Program-made: the position numbers and the translations under genes
The notes under the pieces: model-generated
Seen by the model: only the letters and a program-made list of their open reading frames with translations
Database searches by the model: none
Told to the model about the DNA's origin: nothing
NCBI GenBank assembly: GCA_036568605.1
Contig: DATCSE010000202.1
Location: forward strand, 1 to 21,707
Reading direction: 5' to 3'
DNA from: DATCSE01 sp036568605
GTDB lineage: Bacteria; Pseudomonadota; Gammaproteobacteria; Burkholderiales; Burkholderiaceae_C
Length of the DNA: 21,707 nt
Shown: positions 1-7,337 of the stretch, piece by piece
Position numbering within the stretch: the first letter of the stretch is position 1
Layout: every line of letters starts with the position of its first letter

Positions 1-25
1 CGATCGGCGGCTCGGCTCCGGGGCT

Positions 26-622
26 TCAGCCGCGCGTCTGCGCGTCGGTCTTCTGGCGATGGATGCGCCGGCTCTGCCGGTTCTCGCTGCGCTGGATCGA
101 GACCTGCTCGGCCTTGCCGATGTGCCCATTGCGCGCCGCGCTGGCTTCCTTGCGATCGACGTGGGCCTGGCCGCGCTCCAGCTTCGCGACTTCGCGGTTG
201 GTCAGCGAGCCGTCCTGAATGCCGCCCTCGATGCGCTTCTCCTGGTTCCCGTTGCGTGCGACGTCGGCTTGCATGCGCTTGGATGAAACCGAGTTCGGGT
301 TGCCGGTCACGCTGTTGTGGCGGTCAGCGGCGATGTCGCGGCTGACCTTGTTCTGCGCCGCATTCAGCTGCGCGCGCTCGGCATCCGTGAGCTTGCCGTC
401 CTTCAGGTCCTTGGCCTGCAGGCGGTCGACCCGGGCTTCTTCCTTCTCGAGCTTGCCGGCTTCCTTCACGCTCAGCGAGCCGTCCTTCAGGCCGTTCTCG
501 ATGCGGGTCTGCTGGTTCACGTCGCGCTGCGTCGTGGTCGCGGCGGTGGTCTGGGCGTAGGCGCCGGCACAGGCCATCAGCGAGACGGCGGCGGCGATCA
601 GGGTGCGGTTCAGCGTCAGCAT
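26..622 (-). CDS. Secreted protein with two internal ~66-residue repeats
   Basis: This 198-residue protein begins with a Sec signal peptide: hydrophobic residues about 8-20, then a likely cleavage after AYA at residue 23. The mature part carries two related repeats, about residues 38-103 and 128-193. Each opens with a RIENGLKDGSL or RIEGGIQDGSL motif, then a charged helix (KLEKEEARVDR or KLERGQAHVDR), and then a lysine-rich second helix. An in-frame ATG lies 129 bp further upstream. I chose the start at 622 because it gives a clean signal peptide and has GGAG 7-8 nt before it. The mature protein is highly charged and is probably a soluble periplasmic or exported protein. Similar two-repeat proteins are usually annotated as hypothetical. 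The D-G-K/S-L-T loops loosely resemble calcium-binding or EF-hand-like turns, but I cannot confirm metal binding. Function is unknown. Confidence 0.8.
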   Translation of the reverse strand: MLTLNRTLIAAAVSLMACAGAYAQTTAATTTQRDVNQQTRIENGLKDGSLSVKEAGKLEKEEARVDRLQAKDLKDGKLTDAERAQLNAAQNKVSRDIAADRHNSVTGNPNSVSSKRMQADVARNGNQEKRIEGGIQDGSLTNREVAKLERGQAHVDRKEASAARNGHIGKAEQVSIQRSENRQSRRIHRQKTDAQTRG

Positions 623-820
623 GAGGATCTCCGTGTGGTTTGTCGGGGCTCGGGCGAAACGCTCACCCGATGCGCGGACAACGCGAAGCCCACGCGGCAT
701 GTTGACGCCGCTGCCGTGTGAACGTAGGTAAAGACGCGCGGACGCGCTCATCGCACCGGGCGTTGCGACAAGGCCTCGCGCGTCACGTCAACGCTTTTCG
801 CGGATCGCCGCGACGATGTT

Positions 821-851
821 CATCGCGCGGCGCGGACTGCGCCGCGCGATG
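821..851 (-). terminator. Strong GC hairpin after the lipoprotein gene
   Basis: A perfect 13-bp inverted repeat (arms CATCGCGCGGCGC and GCGCCGCGCGATG) with a 5-nt loop lies 12 bp beyond the minus-strand stop codon at 864-866. Its position suits a transcription terminator or mRNA 3'-end stabiliser for the lipoprotein gene. No run of U follows on the minus strand, so it is not a textbook intrinsic terminator. Confidence 0.5.
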
Positions 852-863
852 CCTGCGGGACGG

Positions 864-1307
864 TTACTGCCAATGCCCCTTGATCCAGACCCAGCTGTCG
901 CCTTCGAGCGTCCAGTAGCCCGGGACCCAGCGCGACGATGCGTCAGGCGGTGCGCTCGGCGCGGCTTCCTGCTGCACCGGCGGCATCGGCCGTATCGTGC
1001 CGGCCCGCCATTGGCCGCGTTCCCATTGCCATTGGCCGTCACGCCAGACATAGTGACCTGGCACCCAGGTGTAGCCGGTGGCGGCCGGCGCCGGCGGCTG
1101 GCTTTCCTGCGGCGCCGGCGGCTGTTGAATCACGACCGTCGTTTGCGGCGTGGGCGCCGGTTGTGTGACGATCGGCTGTTGCGTGACGATCGGTTGTTCG
1201 CGCACGATCTCGGTTGTTGTCCTGTGCGCACAGGCGCCCAGCGTCGCGGCCAGGATGCCGACGGTGCCGATGCGGATGAGCGTGGTGTGGCGCGTGGTGG
1301 TCGTCAT
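864..1307 (-). CDS. Proline-rich lipoprotein with WVPGHY/WxxGxW repeats
   Basis: This 147-residue protein has a lipoprotein signal peptide: a basic N-terminus, a hydrophobic stretch at residues 11-22 and the lipobox LGAC at 23-26, with Cys26 as the lipidated residue. A linker rich in Pro, Gln and Thr follows (about 30-77). Aromatic repeats of the YxWVPGHYxWxxGxW type (WXXGXW/YXWGXW repeat family) come next: WVPGHY at 81-86, WVPGYW at 127-132, and WVWIKGHW near the end. Such proteins are usually outer-membrane-anchored envelope lipoproteins of unknown role. The start is supported by AGGAG shortly upstream on the minus strand. There is no link to the catabolic genes beyond proximity. Family recognition is good; the function is not known. 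Confidence 0.85.
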   Translation of the reverse strand: MTTTTRHTTLIRIGTVGILAATLGACAHRTTTEIVREQPIVTQQPIVTQPAPTPQTTVVIQQPPAPQESQPPAPAATGYTWVPGHYVWRDGQWQWERGQWRAGTIRPMPPVQQEAAPSAPPDASSRWVPGYWTLEGDSWVWIKGHWQ

Positions 1308-1475
1308 ACGAGCTCCTTCTTCGTGGTGGTGTCAGAGCTCGTTGGACCGGCGCGGCGCGCCCGTGTTCGAGCCACGCTGTAGGACAAGGCCGAGCCTGCG
1401 CGACGGCGATCAGGCGGCGTTCATGTCCGGCAGGTCAGTCCGAGGGGCCGCGAACCAAGTGAGGGTTGTTTCAGC

Positions 1476-3269
1476 CTAGGCCGCGGCAGACTCCGGTGCG
1501 GTCGCATCGCCTTCGCGCTCGCCGGTCGACCCGCCACCCAACGCACTCCACGGCTGCAGCGCGAACGCCAGCAGCAGCGCCGCGCCGATCAGCGCGATCG
1601 CGATGAAGCCCGCGGCCAGCGTGCTCTTGATCTGCTCGGGCGTGCCCAGCGACGCGAGCCAGCCGGCGATGGTGGCTACGTGGTAGCGCGCATGCATCAG
1701 GAACAGCAGCGGCGCGACCCAGACCGCGATGCGCACCAGGCGCGGCGAGGTCTTGCCCAGCACCGCCGCCGCGGCCAGCAGGAACAGCGCCGAGGCCACG
1801 AACATCAGCGTGAAGAACGTGCCGGCGATCGGCTGTGCGGCGCCCAGCGCGTCGTGCCAGGCGGCATACGGCAGCCACGCGAAGCAGCCGAGCGCGAGCA
1901 CCGCGGCGATCGTGCGCGAGCGTGCGCCGGCGCTTTCGTCGCTCCAGACCGCCTCGGCCACCTTGCCGCGCGTCATCCACGGCAGCAGCGCCAGGCAGAC
2001 GAGGCCGAAGACCGCGTCGATCAGCATCGTGCGCGGATAGCCCCAGGCTTCGGTCGCGATGCCCTGCCAGGTCGACGAGTACGAGATGTTCAGGTTCAGG
2101 AGCGCCATGTACGCGGTGAACTGGGTCGCGGCGACGCGCGGGTTCGTGACGTCCATGAAGCTCGCCGAGCGCGTGCCGTACATCAGACCGTTGAACGCGT
2201 TGTAGACCAGCGTGGCGACCCAGAACGCGAACAACAGCGCCGGCGGCACGGTCGGACGGTGAGCGGCCGTGATCTCCACCGGCATGATCCAGCCATAGCG
2301 CGAGAGCTCGTTGGCCAGGTACAGCACCGGAATCGACATCGCCGCGATGTAGACGAACAGCGTGCGGCGCCGGCCCCAGCGATCGGAGAGGTGGCCGCCG
2401 AGGATGCAGAAGGCCGCGTTGGTCACCGTGGACCAGACGTTCAGCCACGCGACCTCGTCGTCGTTCATTCCGAGCTCGACCGCGAGGTTGGACTGCAGCG
2501 CGAGCCCCAGGCACATCGCGCCGGCCGGCAGCAGCGCGAAGAACACGCCGACGAACGCACCGCGCGTGCCGACGAACGAGCGGAACGATTCGACCGCGAA
2601 GTCGCGCATCTCGGCCAGCGCCGAGCGCCAGCGCGGGCCGCTGGCCACCGGCCGCGGCGGGCCGGCAGGCTCCTTCATCGGCAGCACGACCAGCACCGTG
2701 ACCAGCAGGATGCTGCCGGCGACGAAGAAGAACGTCGACTGGAAGCCGGTCACGCCGGTCAGGAACAGCACGCCGCTGCCGCCTATCATCTGCCCGACGT
2801 TCGCGCCGGCGAACATCAGTCCGTTGGCCAGCCCGCGCTCCTGCTCCCGCAGCGTGCTGACGGCGAGCGCGTCGATCGCGACGTCCTGCATCGCGCCGAA
2901 GCTGTTGTGGACCAGCAGCACGATCGTGAACAGCCCGAGCTGCTGCGGCAGGCTCAGCGCCATCGTCGAGAGCAGCGTCACGGCCATCATCACCTGCGTG
3001 AAGATGATCCAGCCGCGGCGCCGGCCGAGGCGGTCCGACGCGAACACGTCGATGAACGGGCCGAACGCCCACTTGAACGCCCACGGCAGGTAGAACGAGC
3101 CGACGAACGCGCCGATCTCGGCCGGGCCCACGTTCTGGCGCCGCAGCTGCGTCGCGACCGCGATCGCCGCGAAGCCGAGCGGGATGCCCTCGGTGACGTA
3201 GAGCAGGAAGAACGCGGTCAGGCGACCGACACGGGTGGCCAGCAGGTTGGGGAGGCGCAGGGAGTTCAC
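1476..3269 (-). CDS. AmpG/PAT-like MFS transporter with extended C-terminus
   Basis: This is a polytopic inner-membrane protein of 597 residues when started at the GTG at 3269. AmpG/PAT-like major-facilitator signatures are visible: LPWAFKWAFGPFID at 61-74, RLGRRRGW in the 2-3 loop at 80-87, QDVAIDAL at 128-135 and HLSDRWGRRR at 293-302. After the usual 12-helix region, about 125 residues from 452 to 575 hold roughly four further hydrophobic segments, so it is longer than a typical AmpG. The frame stays open to 3476. That extension translates the palindromic repeat at 3277-3397 and is low-complexity, so I rejected it; a GAGGG lies just before the GTG. The substrate is unknown. AmpG relatives move muropeptides and SLC33 relatives move acetyl-CoA. 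It is divergent to the anthranilate operon, which allows but does not show a role in aromatic uptake. Confidence 0.8.
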   Translation of the reverse strand: MNSLRLPNLLATRVGRLTAFFLLYVTEGIPLGFAAIAVATQLRRQNVGPAEIGAFVGSFYLPWAFKWAFGPFIDVFASDRLGRRRGWIIFTQVMMAVTLLSTMALSLPQQLGLFTIVLLVHNSFGAMQDVAIDALAVSTLREQERGLANGLMFAGANVGQMIGGSGVLFLTGVTGFQSTFFFVAGSILLVTVLVVLPMKEPAGPPRPVASGPRWRSALAEMRDFAVESFRSFVGTRGAFVGVFFALLPAGAMCLGLALQSNLAVELGMNDDEVAWLNVWSTVTNAAFCILGGHLSDRWGRRRTLFVYIAAMSIPVLYLANELSRYGWIMPVEITAAHRPTVPPALLFAFWVATLVYNAFNGLMYGTRSASFMDVTNPRVAATQFTAYMALLNLNISYSSTWQGIATEAWGYPRTMLIDAVFGLVCLALLPWMTRGKVAEAVWSDESAGARSRTIAAVLALGCFAWLPYAAWHDALGAAQPIAGTFFTLMFVASALFLLAAAAVLGKTSPRLVRIAVWVAPLLFLMHARYHVATIAGWLASLGTPEQIKSTLAAGFIAIALIGAALLLAFALQPWSALGGGSTGEREGDATAPESAAA

Positions 3270-3276
3270 TGGACGA

Positions 3277-3397
3277 CCCTCACCCCAACCCTCTCCACGG
3301 GCCACCAAGGGCCCCTTCGTGGTCCGGAGCGAGCGAGGGAGCAAGCCAATGCGATCGTCTCCCTCTCCCGCTTGCGGGAGAGGGCCAGGGGTGAGGG
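3277..3397. repeat. Palindromic repeat element in the divergent intergenic region
   Basis: This is an inverted-repeat element whose outer arms are CCCTCACCCC (3277-3286) and GGGGTGAGGG (3388-3397). Inside is a perfect 11-bp stem, CCCTCTCCCGC against GCGGGAGAGGG, at 3361-3384. A second near-perfect stem around 3303-3323 is built from CCACCAAGG and CCTTCGTGG with one mismatch. This arm sequence is a common dispersed element in GC-rich proteobacterial genomes. It sits just upstream of the transporter start and explains the false N-terminal extension of that reading frame. It could affect 5'-mRNA structure or transcription between the divergent genes. Confidence 0.8.
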
Positions 3398-3466
3398 GAA
3401 GGTGTTCATGGGGCGGGATTGTGACCGGCCGCCGTTCGGCCTTCGCCCGCGGGTGCCGCGCCGAAT

Positions 3467-3491
3467 TGCTTGACAACTAAACAATCAAGCA
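3467..3491. promoter_or_regulatory. Inverted-repeat operator (MarR-like) for the anthranilate operon
   Basis: A perfect 7-bp inverted repeat, TGCTTGA (3467-3473) and TCAAGCA (3485-3491), is separated by 11 AT-rich bp in an otherwise very GC-rich sequence. It overlaps the putative -35 box and spacer, as expected for a repressor site. The obvious candidate ligand is the MarR protein encoded at 5897-6445, probably released by a CoA thioester. That is inferred from known MarR regulators of CoA-dependent aromatic pathways. Confidence 0.6.
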
Positions 3492-3498
3492 CTAAGGT
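3470..3498 (+). promoter_or_regulatory. Putative sigma70 promoter of the anthranilate operon
   Basis: A consensus -35 box TTGACA (3470-3475) is followed after 17 bp by TAAGGT (3493-3498), which matches the -10 consensus at three positions including the first TA and last T. Transcription would start about 3504-3506, at or next to the ATG at 3506. The mRNA would then be leaderless or nearly so, and the apparent AAGGTG ribosome-binding site would lie inside the -10 box. Another -10 or upstream start cannot be excluded. Confidence 0.45.
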
Positions 3499-3505
3499 GT
3501 GACGC

Positions 3506-5890
3506 ATGAAGATCGTCTGCGTCGGTGGCGGCCCTTCGGGCCTGTACTTCGCGCTGCTGATGAAGCGGCAGGACCCGACCCACCGGATCACGGTGATCGA
3601 GCGCAACCGGCCGTACGACACCTATGGCTGGGGCGTCGTGTTCTCGGACCAGACGCTGGGCAACCTGCAGGCAGCCGACCCGTCCAGCGCCGAGCAGATC
3701 CTCGGCGCGTTCAACCACTGGGATGACATCGAAGTCCATATCCGCGGCCGCACGATACGTTCCGGCGGCCATGGCTTCTGCGGCATCGGCCGCAAGCGGC
3801 TGCTGAACATCCTGCAGCGGCGCTGCGAGGAACTGGGCGTCGAACTGGTGTTCGAGACCGACGTGCAGGACATCGCCGAGCTGCCGGCCTGCGCCGATGC
3901 CGACCTGATCATCGCGAGCGACGGCCTGAACAGCCGCATCCGCACCAAGTACGCCGCGACCTACCGGCCCGACATCGACACGCGCCGCTGCCGCTTCGTC
4001 TGGCTGGGCACGAAGAAGCGCTTCGACGCCTTCACGTTCGCATTCGAAGAGACCGAGTGGGGCTGGTTCCAGGCGCATGCCTACCGCTTCGACGAGGACA
4101 CCTCGACCTTCATCGTCGAGACGCCCGAGGAGGTGTGGCGCGCGGCCGGCCTCGAGCGGATGGAGAAGGAAGAGGCGATCGCGTTCTGCGAGCGGCTGTT
4201 CGCGAAATACCTGGATGGCCACGCGCTGGTCTCGAACGCGACGCACCTGCGCGGGTCGGCGCAGTGGATCCGCTTTCCGCGGGTGGTCTGCGAACGCTGG
4301 GTGCACTGGGGCGGCCGGGCCGGCGCGACGCCCATCGTGCTGATGGGCGATGCCGCGCACACCGCGCACTTCTCGATCGGCTCGGGCACCAAGCTCGCGC
4401 TCGAGGATGCAATCGAGCTGGCGCGCTGCATCCAGAAGCAGCCCGCGGATCTGAGCGCGGCGCTGAAGGACTACGAAGCGGTGCGCAGCGTCGAGGTGCT
4501 GCGCATCCAGAACGCAGCACGCAACTCGACCGAGTGGTTCGAGAACGTCGGGCGCTACGTCAACCTGCCGGCCGAGCAGTTCGCCTATTCGCTGCTGACC
4601 CGCAGCCAGCGCATCAGCCACGAGAACCTGCGCCTGCGCGACCGCAACTACGTCGAGGAGTTCGAAGGCTGGATCGCCGAGCGCGCCGGCGCTGCGCCGC
4701 GTGCCGGCGGCGCGATCCCGCCGATGTTCACGCCGTTCTCGGTGCGCAGCGTCACGCTGAAGAACCGCGTCGTCGTTTCGCCGATGGCGCAGTATTCGTG
4801 CGTGCACGGCCAGCCGGCCGACTACCACCTCGTGCACCTGGGCGCACGGGCGATGGGCGGGGCCGGGCTGGTCGTCGCCGAGATGACCTGCGTCTCGCCC
4901 GATGCGCGCATCACGCCCGGCTGCCCGGGCCTGTGGAACGACGCGCAGCGCGACGGCTGGCATCGCATCGTCGAGTTCGTGCACGCGAACACCGACGCGA
5001 AGATCGCGATCCAGCTCGGCCACGCCGGCGCGAAGGGCTCGACCCGGCGCGCCTGGGACGGCATCGACCAGCCGCTGGACGAGACCGACAGCGAGCCGAA
5101 CTGGCCGCTGATCTCGGCGTCGCCGCAGCAGTACCTGGACGGCATCAGCGACTGGTCGCGTGCGATGACCCGCGCCGACATGGACCGCGTGCGCGACGAC
5201 TTCGTCGCCGCGACGAGGCGTGCTGCCGAAGCCGGCTTCGACTGGCTGGAGCTGCACTGTGCGCACGGCTACCTGCTGTCGTCGTTCATTTCGCCGCTGA
5301 CCAACCAGCGCACCGACGAGTACGGCGGCGCACTCGAGAACCGGCTGCGCTATCCGCTCGAGGTCTTCGCCGCGGTGCGCGCCGCGTGGCCGCAGCACCT
5401 GCCGATCTCGGTGCGGATCTCGGCGCACGACTGGGTCGACGGCGGCATCACGCCCGACGACGCGGTGCAGATCGCGCGCGCGTTCAAGGCCGCAGGCGCG
5501 GACCTGATCGACTGCTCGTCGGGCCAGGTCAGCAAGCTCGAACAGCCGGTGTTCGGCCGCATGTTCCAGACGCCGTTCGCCGACCGCGTCCGCAACGAGG
5601 CCGGCATCGCGACGATCGCGGTCGGCGCGATCTCCGAGGCCGACCACGTCAACAGCATCATCGCGGCCGGCCGCGCCGACCTGTGCGCGATCGCGCGGCC
5701 GCATCTCGCGAACCCGGCGTGGACGCTGCTCGAGTCGGCGAAGATCGGCTACACCGCCATCGACTGGCCCAAGCAGTACCGCGCCGGCAAGGCGCAGCTC
5801 GAGCGCAACCTCGAGCGCGAACGGGCGCAGGCCGCGCAAGCAGCGGGCGCGACGCCGCTGCAGCAGGCGAATCGGGCACTGGGTGTCTGA
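3506..5890 (+). CDS. 2-aminobenzoyl-CoA monooxygenase/reductase (fused FAD hydroxylase-OYE protein)
   Basis: This 794-residue two-domain flavoenzyme matches the anthraniloyl-CoA monooxygenase/reductase type, also annotated as bifunctional salicylyl-CoA 5-hydroxylase/oxidoreductase. Residues 1-390 form an FAD aromatic hydroxylase domain: GGGPSG at 7-12, the DG-type motif IIASDGLNSR at 135-144, and the second FAD motif GDAAH at 281-285. Residues 406-765 form an Old-Yellow-Enzyme FMN barrel: MFTPF at 407, QLGHAGAK at 503-510, and HGYLLSSFISP...YGG at 587-608. In the known family the first domain hydroxylates the CoA-activated ring and the second reduces it to a non-aromatic 2-amino-5-oxocyclohexene-1-carboxyl-CoA. 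Neighbouring ligase, acyl-CoA dehydrogenase, hydratase and RidA genes favour 2-aminobenzoate over salicylate as substrate. It is the first gene of the operon, with the operator immediately upstream. AAGGTG lies 7 nt before the ATG. Confidence 0.93.
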   Translation: MKIVCVGGGPSGLYFALLMKRQDPTHRITVIERNRPYDTYGWGVVFSDQTLGNLQAADPSSAEQILGAFNHWDDIEVHIRGRTIRSGGHGFCGIGRKRLLNILQRRCEELGVELVFETDVQDIAELPACADADLIIASDGLNSRIRTKYAATYRPDIDTRRCRFVWLGTKKRFDAFTFAFEETEWGWFQAHAYRFDEDTSTFIVETPEEVWRAAGLERMEKEEAIAFCERLFAKYLDGHALVSNATHLRGSAQWIRFPRVVCERWVHWGGRAGATPIVLMGDAAHTAHFSIGSGTKLALEDAIELARCIQKQPADLSAALKDYEAVRSVEVLRIQNAARNSTEWFENVGRYVNLPAEQFAYSLLTRSQRISHENLRLRDRNYVEEFEGWIAERAGAAPRAGGAIPPMFTPFSVRSVTLKNRVVVSPMAQYSCVHGQPADYHLVHLGARAMGGAGLVVAEMTCVSPDARITPGCPGLWNDAQRDGWHRIVEFVHANTDAKIAIQLGHAGAKGSTRRAWDGIDQPLDETDSEPNWPLISASPQQYLDGISDWSRAMTRADMDRVRDDFVAATRRAAEAGFDWLELHCAHGYLLSSFISPLTNQRTDEYGGALENRLRYPLEVFAAVRAAWPQHLPISVRISAHDWVDGGITPDDAVQIARAFKAAGADLIDCSSGQVSKLEQPVFGRMFQTPFADRVRNEAGIATIAVGAISEADHVNSIIAAGRADLCAIARPHLANPAWTLLESAKIGYTAIDWPKQYRAGKAQLERNLERERAQAAQAAGATPLQQANRALGV

Positions 5891-5896
5891 GCCCGC

Positions 5897-6445
5897 ATGC
5901 CCTCGATCATGAAGCACGACGACCCCAACCACACGCTGCTGCGCGAGGCCGAGGAGCTGGGCGCCGAGGCGCGCGCCGACAGCAGCGACCATGCGGTGCT
6001 GCGGCTGTGGCTGCGCCTGCTCGCGAGCACCACGCAGATCGAGGCCGAGATCCGGCGCCGGCTGCGCGAGCGCTTCGACATCTCGCTGGCGCGCTTCGAC
6101 TACATGGCGCAGCTCTACCGCTTTCGCGAGGGGCTGAAGATGCGCGCGCTGTCGCGCTACCTGATGGTGACCGGCGGCAACGTGACCGGCCTGACCGACG
6201 AGCTCGAGCGCGACGGCCTGGTCGTGCGCGAGACCGATCCCAACGACCAGCGCGGCCGCATCGTCAAGCTGACCGCGAAAGGCCGGCGCGCGTTCGAGAC
6301 CATGGCGCGCGAGCACGAGACCTGGATCCTCGAACTGTTCGGCGGGCTGGACGCGCGCGCCGTGAAGCAACTGCATGACCAGCTCGGCACCCTGCGCGTG
6401 CACCTGATGCATCGCCTGGCCGGCACGCCGGAGAATTCCGCATGA
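5897..6445 (+). CDS. MarR-family transcriptional regulator
   Basis: This 182-residue protein has a winged-helix MarR core at about 64-136. The recognition helix region is TGGNVTGLTDELERDGLV and the wing signature is DPNDQRG (114-120), followed by LTAKGRRAF. An alpha-helical N-terminus (about 12-55) and C-terminal helices (137-175) should form the dimer interface. The gene lies six bp after the monooxygenase stop and overlaps the following hydratase gene by four bases (ATGA), so it belongs to the operon and is probably autoregulated. The likely target is the 7-bp inverted repeat at 3467-3491, and the likely effector is 2-aminobenzoyl-CoA or a similar thioester; both are inferences. The start has no clear Shine-Dalgarno, so translational coupling is likely; an ATG four codons later is an alternative. 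Confidence 0.9.
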   Translation: MPSIMKHDDPNHTLLREAEELGAEARADSSDHAVLRLWLRLLASTTQIEAEIRRRLRERFDISLARFDYMAQLYRFREGLKMRALSRYLMVTGGNVTGLTDELERDGLVVRETDPNDQRGRIVKLTAKGRRAFETMAREHETWILELFGGLDARAVKQLHDQLGTLRVHLMHRLAGTPENSA

Positions 6446-7317
6446 GTCCAGACACTTCCGCAGCAGCGCCGCGCCTCGACCCCGCGCTCGAAGCCGGCAA
6501 CCGCCGGCGCCTGGCCGGCTACGCCGCGCGCCACTTCGAATGGCGCTGCGGCGACGACGGCGTCGCGACGATCACGCTCGCGCGCCCCGAGCGCAAGAAC
6601 CCGCTGACCTTCGAGTCGTACGCCGAGCTGCGCGACCTGTTCGCCGCGCTGAAGTTCGCGAATGACGTGCACGCGGTCGTGCTGACCGGCGCCGGCGACA
6701 ACTTCTGCTCCGGCGGCGACGTGCACGAGATCATCGGCCCGCTGGTGCGCCTGGAGGCGCCCGAGCTGCTGATGTTCACGCGCATGACCGGCGAGCTGGT
6801 GAAGACCATGCGGGCCTGCCCGCAGCCCATCGTCGCGGCGGTCGATGGCGTCTGCGCCGGTGCCGGCGCGATCCTCGCGATGGCCTCGGACCTGCGCTTC
6901 GGCACCGCGCGCAGCAAGTGCGCGTTCCTGTTCAACCGCGTCGGCCTGGCCGGCTGCGACATGGGCGCCTGTGCAATGCTGCCGCGCATCGTCGGCCAGG
7001 GCCGGGCGAGCGAGCTGCTCTACACCGGCCGTACGCTGCCCGGCGACGAAGCCGAGCGCTGGGGCTTCTTCAACCGCCTGTGCGAGCCGGCGACGCTGCT
7101 CGCGGATGCGCAGGCGTTTGCGCGCGAGCTCGCCGCCGGGCCGACCTTCGCGAACGGCATCACGAAGACCATGCTGCATCAGGAATGGGCGATGACGATC
7201 GAGCAGGCGATCGAGTCCGAGGCGCAAGCGCAGGCGATCTGCATGATGACCGAGGACTTCGAGCGCGCGTACCGCGCGTTCGTCGAGAAGCGCAAGCCGC
7301 GGTTCGAAGGCAATTGA
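6442..7317 (+). CDS. Enoyl-CoA hydratase/isomerase-family protein of the 2-aminobenzoate pathway
   Basis: This 291-residue crotonase-fold protein has an N-terminal extension of about 30 residues before the usual core. The oxyanion-hole motif is NFCSGGDVHEI (87-97), and the second glycine-rich helix motif is GVCAGAGAILAMASDLRFG (136-154). By my manual alignment with mitochondrial enoyl-CoA hydratase, the glutamate equivalent to rat Glu164 is kept (Glu191, in SELLYTG), but the position of Glu144 is Asn166. It may therefore catalyse isomerisation, C-C bond hydrolysis or an unusual hydration rather than a standard hydratase reaction. Its position in the operon implies it acts on the alicyclic CoA ester made by the monooxygenase/reductase. 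Its start overlaps the regulator's stop codon. Confidence 0.87.
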   Translation: MSPDTSAAAPRLDPALEAGNRRRLAGYAARHFEWRCGDDGVATITLARPERKNPLTFESYAELRDLFAALKFANDVHAVVLTGAGDNFCSGGDVHEIIGPLVRLEAPELLMFTRMTGELVKTMRACPQPIVAAVDGVCAGAGAILAMASDLRFGTARSKCAFLFNRVGLAGCDMGACAMLPRIVGQGRASELLYTGRTLPGDEAERWGFFNRLCEPATLLADAQAFARELAAGPTFANGITKTMLHQEWAMTIEQAIESEAQAQAICMMTEDFERAYRAFVEKRKPRFEGN

Positions 7318-7337
7318 GACACCACGGGGAGACAACG

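Noticed and set aside
788..1051. Minus-strand 87-codon ORF within and after the lipoprotein gene
   Set aside because: It lies mostly in another frame of the lipoprotein gene, is Arg-rich and has no supporting start signal.
1680..3473. Plus-strand open frame of 597 codons opposite the MFS transporter
   Set aside because: It is an Arg/Glu/His-rich shadow. The minus strand has clear transmembrane and MFS motifs.
3270..3476. Upstream extension of the transporter frame
   Set aside because: It translates a dispersed palindromic repeat and gives a low-complexity Pro/Gly/Arg N-terminus; the GTG at 3269 is better.
3506..5890. Salicylyl-CoA 5-hydroxylase as the primary identity
   Set aside because: The fused OYE domain and the neighbouring RidA-like, acyl-CoA dehydrogenase and ligase genes fit 2-aminobenzoyl-CoA better. 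Salicylyl-CoA remains a possible alternative substrate.
3485..6412. Very long minus-strand open frame (975 codons) opposite the monooxygenase and regulator genes
   Set aside because: It is antisense to clear plus-strand enzyme genes. Its product is Arg/Ala/Gly/His/Val-rich with no domain motifs, an artefact of high GC content.
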